Shown: piece by piece, positions 60,363-64,000 of the stretch
How positions within the stretch are numbered: the first letter of the stretch is position 1
Layout of the letters: the number at the start of each line of letters is the position of its first letter
Origin: Micromonospora coerulea
Lineage (GTDB): Bacteria; Actinomycetota; Actinomycetes; Mycobacteriales; Micromonosporaceae
Direction of reading: 5' to 3'
Assembly (NCBI RefSeq): GCF_016598485.1
Contig: NZ_JAEMUW010000002.1
Coordinates: forward strand, 1-64,000
DNA length: 64,000 bases
Position numbers and translations under genes: made by a program
The notes under the pieces: model-generated
Told to the model about the DNA's origin: nothing
The model's database searches: none
Seen by the model: the letters and a program-made list of their open reading frames with translations, nothing else

Positions 60363-62346
60363 CCCGGCGGGCGACGGCCAGCAGGTAGTCCTTGCGGTTG
60401 AGCGGGTTGTGGTCCCAGCGGGTCCGGCTCGGCGCCGGGCCACGGACGAGCCGGTAGTGGGCGAACTCGGATTCGAGGACGCCCTCGCCCCGGGTCAGGC
60501 TGGGCAGTCGCTGTTCCAGCGCGTGCACCCGCACGGCGGGCACCTCCCCCTCCACGAGGTAGGACGTGCCGCGCGCGGTGGAGGTGCGGGGCACGGCGTC
60601 GAGCCGGGCCAGCACGGGCAGGACCGCGCCGAACAGGTCCGCCGGCACGTCGAGGCGGAAGCGGTGCATCGGCTCGTACACCCGGGTGCCGGCCCGGGCG
60701 AGGGCGTCCATCAGCACCAGCGGGGTGAGGTTGCGGAAGTCCCCGGCCGTGCTGGACATGCTCTTGTCGAAGACGCCGTGGGAGTGGCTCTGCCGGGCCC
60801 AGTAGCCGCCGTGGGTCAGGGTGATTCGGCAGTCGGTGACCTGCCAGCCGTGCAGGCCCTGCCGGAGGGTCTCCCGGACCGTCTCCTCGATGGCCTTGAG
60901 GAAGGCCAGCGGCATCGAGCCGAGTTCGATGCCGAGCCGGAACTCGACGCCGCTGTCGATCGGCGCCGGCTCGATCCGCAGGCCCACCGTGCCGAGGAAC
61001 GGGTTCGGCTCCTTGCCGATCCACTCGACGGCGGCGCCGACGCCCACCGGGCGTTCGACGCAGACGGGGGTGGTCTCCCGGAAGGTGACCGCCACGCCGT
61101 GCTCGTCGGCGAGGGTGGCCCGGATGACCTCCTTCTGCACCTCGCCGTAGAGGGACACCGAGATCTCCTGCCGGATGTCGTCCTGGCGTAGGTTGATCAG
61201 CGGGTCCTGCTCGGCGAGCTGGGTCAGGGCGGTGTGCAGGGCCGCCCGGTCGGCCGCCCGGCACGGCACGACGACCGTCTCCAGCGTCGGCGGGGAGAAG
61301 TGGTGGCGACCGGCCGGTCGGTCCGGCGGCGTGCCGAGCGGGTCGCCGATCCGGATGTCGTCCAGGCCCCAGAGCTTGGCGATCCGGCCGGCGCCGGCCG
61401 CGGGTCGCGGCACGGCGTTGCCGGCCTCGAAGACGCTGATCGCGGTGACCTTGGCCGCCTCGTGGCGCCGGTAGCGGACCCGGTCGCGGACCCGGACCAT
61501 CCCGGTGAAGATCCGGGCGTACGCGATCTTCTCGCCGGCCGGGCCGCGCTCGACCTTGAAGACCGTGCCGGAGAGCGGCCCGTCTTCGTCGCTCTCGGCC
61601 GCAGGCAGCAGGTCGGCGATGCCCGTGATCAGCGCGTCGACGCCCGCCCCGGTGATCGCGGAGCCAGCGAAGACCGGATGCACGCGCGCCCGGCCGGTCT
61701 GCGCGGTGAGGACCGAGCGCAGCCGGCCCCAGGTCACTGCGCTCTCGTCCTCGACGTACCCGGCGAGCAGCCCGTCGTCGTGGGTGGCGAGGAGGTCGAC
61801 CAGCCGGTCGGTGTAGCCGGCGTCGTCGGAGCCGAAGGGGACGCAGCGGGCCGCCCGGGTGCCGGGGGCGTCGACCCGACCGGTGGCGATAACCGCGGGC
61901 GTGAGCTTCTCCGCGAGCTGCCGCAGCACCCGCTCCGGGTCGGCGCCCGCCCGGTCCACCTTGTTCACGAACAGCAGCGTGGGGATGCGCAGCCGGTGCA
62001 GCGTACGCATCAGCACCCGGGTCTGGGCCTGGACGCCCTCCACGGCGGAGACGACCAGCACCGCGCCGTCGAGCACGCCGAGTACCCGTTCGACCTCGGC
62101 GATAAAGTCCGGGTGGCCGGGGGTGTCGATGAGGTTGACGGTGACCCCGTCGACCACGAAGGACACCACGGCGGAGCGGATGGTGATGCCGCGCTGCCGT
62201 TCCAGCGCCATCGTGTCGGTGCGGGTGCTGCCGTCGTCGACGCTGCCGAGCTCGTCAATGACGCCGGCGTTGTGCAGCAGCCGCTCCGTCAGGCTCGTCT
62301 TACCGGCGTCGACATGTGCCAGGATTCCCAAGTTCAACGTTTTCAC
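60337..62346 (-). CDS. Tetracycline-resistance ribosomal protection GTPase (TetM/OtrA type)
   Basis: 669 aa, GTG 62346. EF-G-like: G1 AHVDAGKTS, switch TRTDTMALERQRGITI, G3 DTPGHPDF, G4 NKVDRAG. Later come domain II, and C-terminal parts with SVSLYGEVQKEVI, RLGIELGSMPLAF and domain IV LTHGGYWARQSHSHGVFDKS, which contacts the tetracycline site. It frees ribosomes from tetracycline at the cost of GTP. Length and sequence are closest to the actinomycete OtrA branch. No tetracycline biosynthesis genes are near. Its start is overlapped by a leader reading frame. Confidence 0.93.
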   Translation of the reverse strand: MKTLNLGILAHVDAGKTSLTERLLHNAGVIDELGSVDDGSTRTDTMALERQRGITIRSAVVSFVVDGVTVNLIDTPGHPDFIAEVERVLGVLDGAVLVVSAVEGVQAQTRVLMRTLHRLRIPTLLFVNKVDRAGADPERVLRQLAEKLTPAVIATGRVDAPGTRAARCVPFGSDDAGYTDRLVDLLATHDDGLLAGYVEDESAVTWGRLRSVLTAQTGRARVHPVFAGSAITGAGVDALITGIADLLPAAESDEDGPLSGTVFKVERGPAGEKIAYARIFTGMVRVRDRVRYRRHEAAKVTAISVFEAGNAVPRPAAGAGRIAKLWGLDDIRIGDPLGTPPDRPAGRHHFSPPTLETVVVPCRAADRAALHTALTQLAEQDPLINLRQDDIRQEISVSLYGEVQKEVIRATLADEHGVAVTFRETTPVCVERPVGVGAAVEWIGKEPNPFLGTVGLRIEPAPIDSGVEFRLGIELGSMPLAFLKAIEETVRETLRQGLHGWQVTDCRITLTHGGYWARQSHSHGVFDKSMSSTAGDFRNLTPLVLMDALARAGTRVYEPMHRFRLDVPADLFGAVLPVLARLDAVPRTSTARGTSYLVEGEVPAVRVHALEQRLPSLTRGEGVLESEFAHYRLVRGPAPSRTRWDHNPLNRKDYLLAVARRVTARPEQR

Positions 62347-62410
62347 GCAGCGTCATGTCCTCTGGGTAGGTGGCGAATCCCTTCTGGTCGGACATCGACG
62401 TTGCGCGCAT
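62300..62410 (-). CDS. Leader peptide upstream of and overlapping the ribosomal protection gene
   Basis: 36 codons from ATG 62410, with AGGAG seven bases upstream, a far better ribosome site than the GTPase start has. It begins MRATSMSDQKGFATY, crosses the GTG at 62346 in another frame and stops at 62300, inside the G1-loop codons. Ribosomes stalled by tetracycline on this leader could change initiation or transcription of the GTPase. Regulation of that kind is known for tet(M); its presence here is inferred. Confidence 0.5.
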   Translation of the reverse strand: MRATSMSDQKGFATYPEDMTLRENVELGNPGTCRRR

Positions 62411-62500
62411 TTCCTGGCTCCTCTGCTCGGGTTTCCTGGTCGGATTGCAGCAGCCGGCCCGGCGGCCGGCAACCGATTAACCCGTTCGGCGTAGAGCTGG

Positions 62501-63346
62501 TCAGTCCGGTCGGGGCGGCGGGGCGAAGTCCCAGGGCCCTGGACGACGGGCGGCCACCACGTCGACGTGCCGGCGGACCCGCTCGGCGATCAGCCGGGGC
62601 TCGGTCGGCGCGTCGTGGGCGGCCAGCACCTCGGCGCGGGCCCGCCGGGCCGCCGACACCAGGCGGTGGAAGTGCCGGACCGCGTGCACGTCGAACCCCG
62701 CCGCGCTGTCGGGCTCGGTGCACGACTCGTCGCCGTACCAGTGACCGCCCGCCCGGCCGATCAGGAGCGCCCAGTTGCGCAGCTGCTCGGGCAGGGCCGA
62801 GACGGTCAGCACGGATCCGTCGACGGCCAGCCGGGGCTGCGGTGCGGTCGGCAGGTGTTCGACCGGGGAGGGCATGCCGGCGTGACGCTGGTCGTACCAG
62901 CGGTCGAGGGCGTCCAGCGCGCCGGCGTAACCGAGTGTGTTCCAGGTGACGGTGCCGGCCGGCCGGGACCGCCAGAGGTGGGCGGCGCGCAACCCGCGGG
63001 CCGCCGCGGGCGTGAGCACGGCCCGGGCGGTCACCGAGAAGACCGTCGGTGGGCTGGGCTGCCCCTCCTCGTGGTCGGGCACCATCCGACCCGGCTCCAG
63101 CACCAGCAGCGTGTCCGGCCGACGCTGGTACGACAGGCCCCAGAGCAGCCGGCCGAGCAGCCGCGCGCCGGCCAGGTCCGAGCTGACGACGGTGAAGTGG
63201 TGCTCCACGCGGACGGCGAACCGGACCGGGTCGGTCGGACGGAGGGTGATCACCTGGTAGGTCCGACCGCCGTGGCACCACTCCCGCCGGTGCAGCCGGA
63301 GCCGGGTGGTGAGGGCCGCCGCGGAGGCCCGGTGCTGGTCGCTCAT
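62501..63346 (-). CDS. Hypothetical protein, coupled to the preceding small basic protein
   Basis: 281 aa, ATG 63346 overlapping the upstream stop as ATGA. No signal or membrane segment. Mixed alpha/beta: HRREWCHGGRTYQVITLR, VFSVTARAVLTPAAARGLR and a helical end with VRHFHRLVSAARRARAEVLA. I recognise no family or catalytic motif. The tight coupling to the small basic protein suggests a joint role, possibly RNA- or ribosome-linked given the partner, but that is speculation. Confidence 0.72.
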   Translation of the reverse strand: MSDQHRASAAALTTRLRLHRREWCHGGRTYQVITLRPTDPVRFAVRVEHHFTVVSSDLAGARLLGRLLWGLSYQRRPDTLLVLEPGRMVPDHEEGQPSPPTVFSVTARAVLTPAAARGLRAAHLWRSRPAGTVTWNTLGYAGALDALDRWYDQRHAGMPSPVEHLPTAPQPRLAVDGSVLTVSALPEQLRNWALLIGRAGGHWYGDESCTEPDSAAGFDVHAVRHFHRLVSAARRARAEVLAAHDAPTEPRLIAERVRRHVDVVAARRPGPWDFAPPPRPD

Positions 63347-63639
63347 GCCCGGCGGCGGCGGTCGAGGTGCTCGCCGAGTGGGAGATCCGGCAGCTTGCGC
63401 CATGTCTTCGGGCGGCGGCCCCGCAGCCGCACCTCGACGACCTCGTCGATCGCCGGGTCGGGCGCGCCGGCGAGGGCGGTCAGCCGCTGGTGGTCGTGGT
63501 GGCGGTTGGCCCGGTGCGGGAGGCGCTTGTTGCGGCGGATGGCGCGGCGGGACGCCTTGTCGTTCGCCCCGTAGTCGTTGCGGCGGTCACGGGTGTAGGT
63601 CAACACCTTCTTCTCCCGCGGCGACCGATGACGCCCCAT
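63343..63639 (-). CDS. Small very basic protein
   Basis: 98 aa, ATG 63639. Strongly basic with many Arg, Lys and His (KASRRAIRRNKRLPHRANRH; RRPKTWRKLPDLPLGEHLDR), the composition of a nucleic-acid-binding or ribosome-associated protein. No zinc-finger Cys. I do not recognise the family. 4-base overlap with the downstream gene. Confidence 0.65.
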   Translation of the reverse strand: MGRHRSPREKKVLTYTRDRRNDYGANDKASRRAIRRNKRLPHRANRHHDHQRLTALAGAPDPAIDEVVEVRLRGRRPKTWRKLPDLPLGEHLDRRRRA

Positions 63640-63708
63640 CCATCTCCCCCGTCCGGCTGGCCTGTCGACGGCCGGGACGCTAGCGGAGGAACTCCGGGAT
63701 TGTCGTCG

Positions 63709-64000
63709 CTATTTCGCCAAGCCGTGCGTCTGGACGTGGTGCGGGTTGGTCATCACACCGAGCACGTTGCCGAACGGGTCGACGACCGACGCGGTGACGA
63801 AGCCGTGGCCCCGCTCGCGCGGCGGGTCGTGCACGACGGCCCCGGCGGCCAGCAGCCGGTCGAAGGCCGCCGACACGTCGTCGACGTGCCAGTAGACGAC
63901 CGCGCCGCCCGGTCGGTCGGCCCCGCCCGGCGGCGCGAAGCGGCGGTCGATCAGGCCCAGCTCGTCCTGATGGTCACCGAGGCGGAACTCGTAGTAGGCG
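63709..64000 (-). CDS. VOC-family (glyoxalase/bleomycin-resistance-like) protein, 5' end outside window
   Basis: The last 96 codons are present. The C-terminal betaalphabetabetabeta unit shows VVYWHVDDVSAAFDRLLAAG, GFVTASVVDPFGNVLGVM and a final His-containing tail (NPHHVQTHGLAK). VOC proteins bind metals for isomerase or dioxygenase chemistry or sequester drugs; this one cannot be placed further. Confidence 0.88.
   Translation of the reverse strand, partial: AYYEFRLGDHQDELGLIDRRFAPPGGADRPGGAVVYWHVDDVSAAFDRLLAAGAVVHDPPRERGHGFVTASVVDPFGNVLGVMTNPHHVQTHGLAK

Noticed and set aside
60337..62346. Possibility that the GTPase is housekeeping EF-G
   Set aside because: Length, domain IV sequence and absence of rpsL/rpsG/tuf neighbours fit the ribosomal-protection family instead.

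Overview
The window is very GC-rich, with strong third-position G/C bias, frequent GTG starts, several apparently leaderless genes, Tat-type signal peptides, and FadR/HxlR/MarR-type regulators beside secreted hydrolases. An Rpf-like lysozyme-fold protein under a c-di-AMP riboswitch and a tetracycline ribosomal-protection GTPase add to this. Together they point to a filamentous actinomycete, most likely a Micromonospora-like genus. The window looks chromosomal. I see no transposase, integrase, CRISPR array or rRNA. It is cut at both ends inside genes: an acetyltransferase at the left and a VOC protein at the right.

Region by region. (1) 1-4.6 kb: GNAT-like gene, bifunctional penicillin-binding protein and a TPR-like protein. 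(2) 4.7-14.3 kb: a minus-strand secreted operon with two DUF1080 (3-keto-disaccharide hydrolase) proteins, a sugar-phosphate isomerase/epimerase-like protein, a two-domain multicopper oxidase, and a cupredoxin-like module on the first gene. It looks like an extracytoplasmic sugar-oxidation/keto-sugar system wired to copper. (3) 15.3-21 kb: secreted M4 protease, YbaB-like protein, Rpf/LysM protein with riboswitch, and a GH3 enzyme. (4) 21.2-29.5 kb: HxlR+SDR pair, htpG, an autoregulated FadR-type regulator coupled to a sterol-desaturase-like hydroxylase and a YhhN lysoplasmalogenase (an ether-lipid module), smpB, and a streptogrisin-like protease. (5) 29.6-33.7 kb: divergent GH3 and GH16 genes for beta-glucan breakdown.

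(6) 33.9-39.7 kb: one giant gene of about 1,940 codons encoding TIR - phosphoesterase-like - alpha/beta - NACHT - pentapeptide - about 15 WD40 repeats. This is an NLR-like STAND protein and the best candidate here for a defence or cell-suicide system. (7) 39.8-46.2 kb: an ArsB/SLC13-type transporter, a frameshifted SMP-30-like gene, an SRPBCC/ArsR pair with a clear operator, and a MarR-controlled set of flavin genes (LLM monooxygenase plus two FMN reductases) sharing a 16-bp palindrome. (8) 46.3-49.7 kb: a four-gene minus-strand cluster of methyltransferase, membrane protein, cupin and inositol-phosphatase family, whose joint function I do not recognise. (9) 49.9-52.9 kb: secreted beta-propeller protein, and an ECF sigma factor with a SnoaL domain plus two small genes.

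(10) 53-54.4 kb: a decayed stretch of gene fragments, including the scar of a deletion that removed both 5' ends of a divergent ArsR/MFS pair. (11) 54.5-58.1 kb: AMIN-like protein and a response regulator / histidine kinase / GerMN lipoprotein operon. (12) 58.3-59.5 kb: four tRNA genes (Gln, Arg, Glu, Pro) with a 5'-truncated rtcB lodged among them, preceded by a 40-codon gene with its own promoter and terminator. (13) 59.7-64 kb: DUF6058 protein, a TetM/OtrA-type GTPase with an overlapping leader ORF, a coupled pair of unrecognised genes and a VOC protein.

The start sites given here are choices made from Shine-Dalgarno spacing, leaderless -10 boxes or gene coupling.
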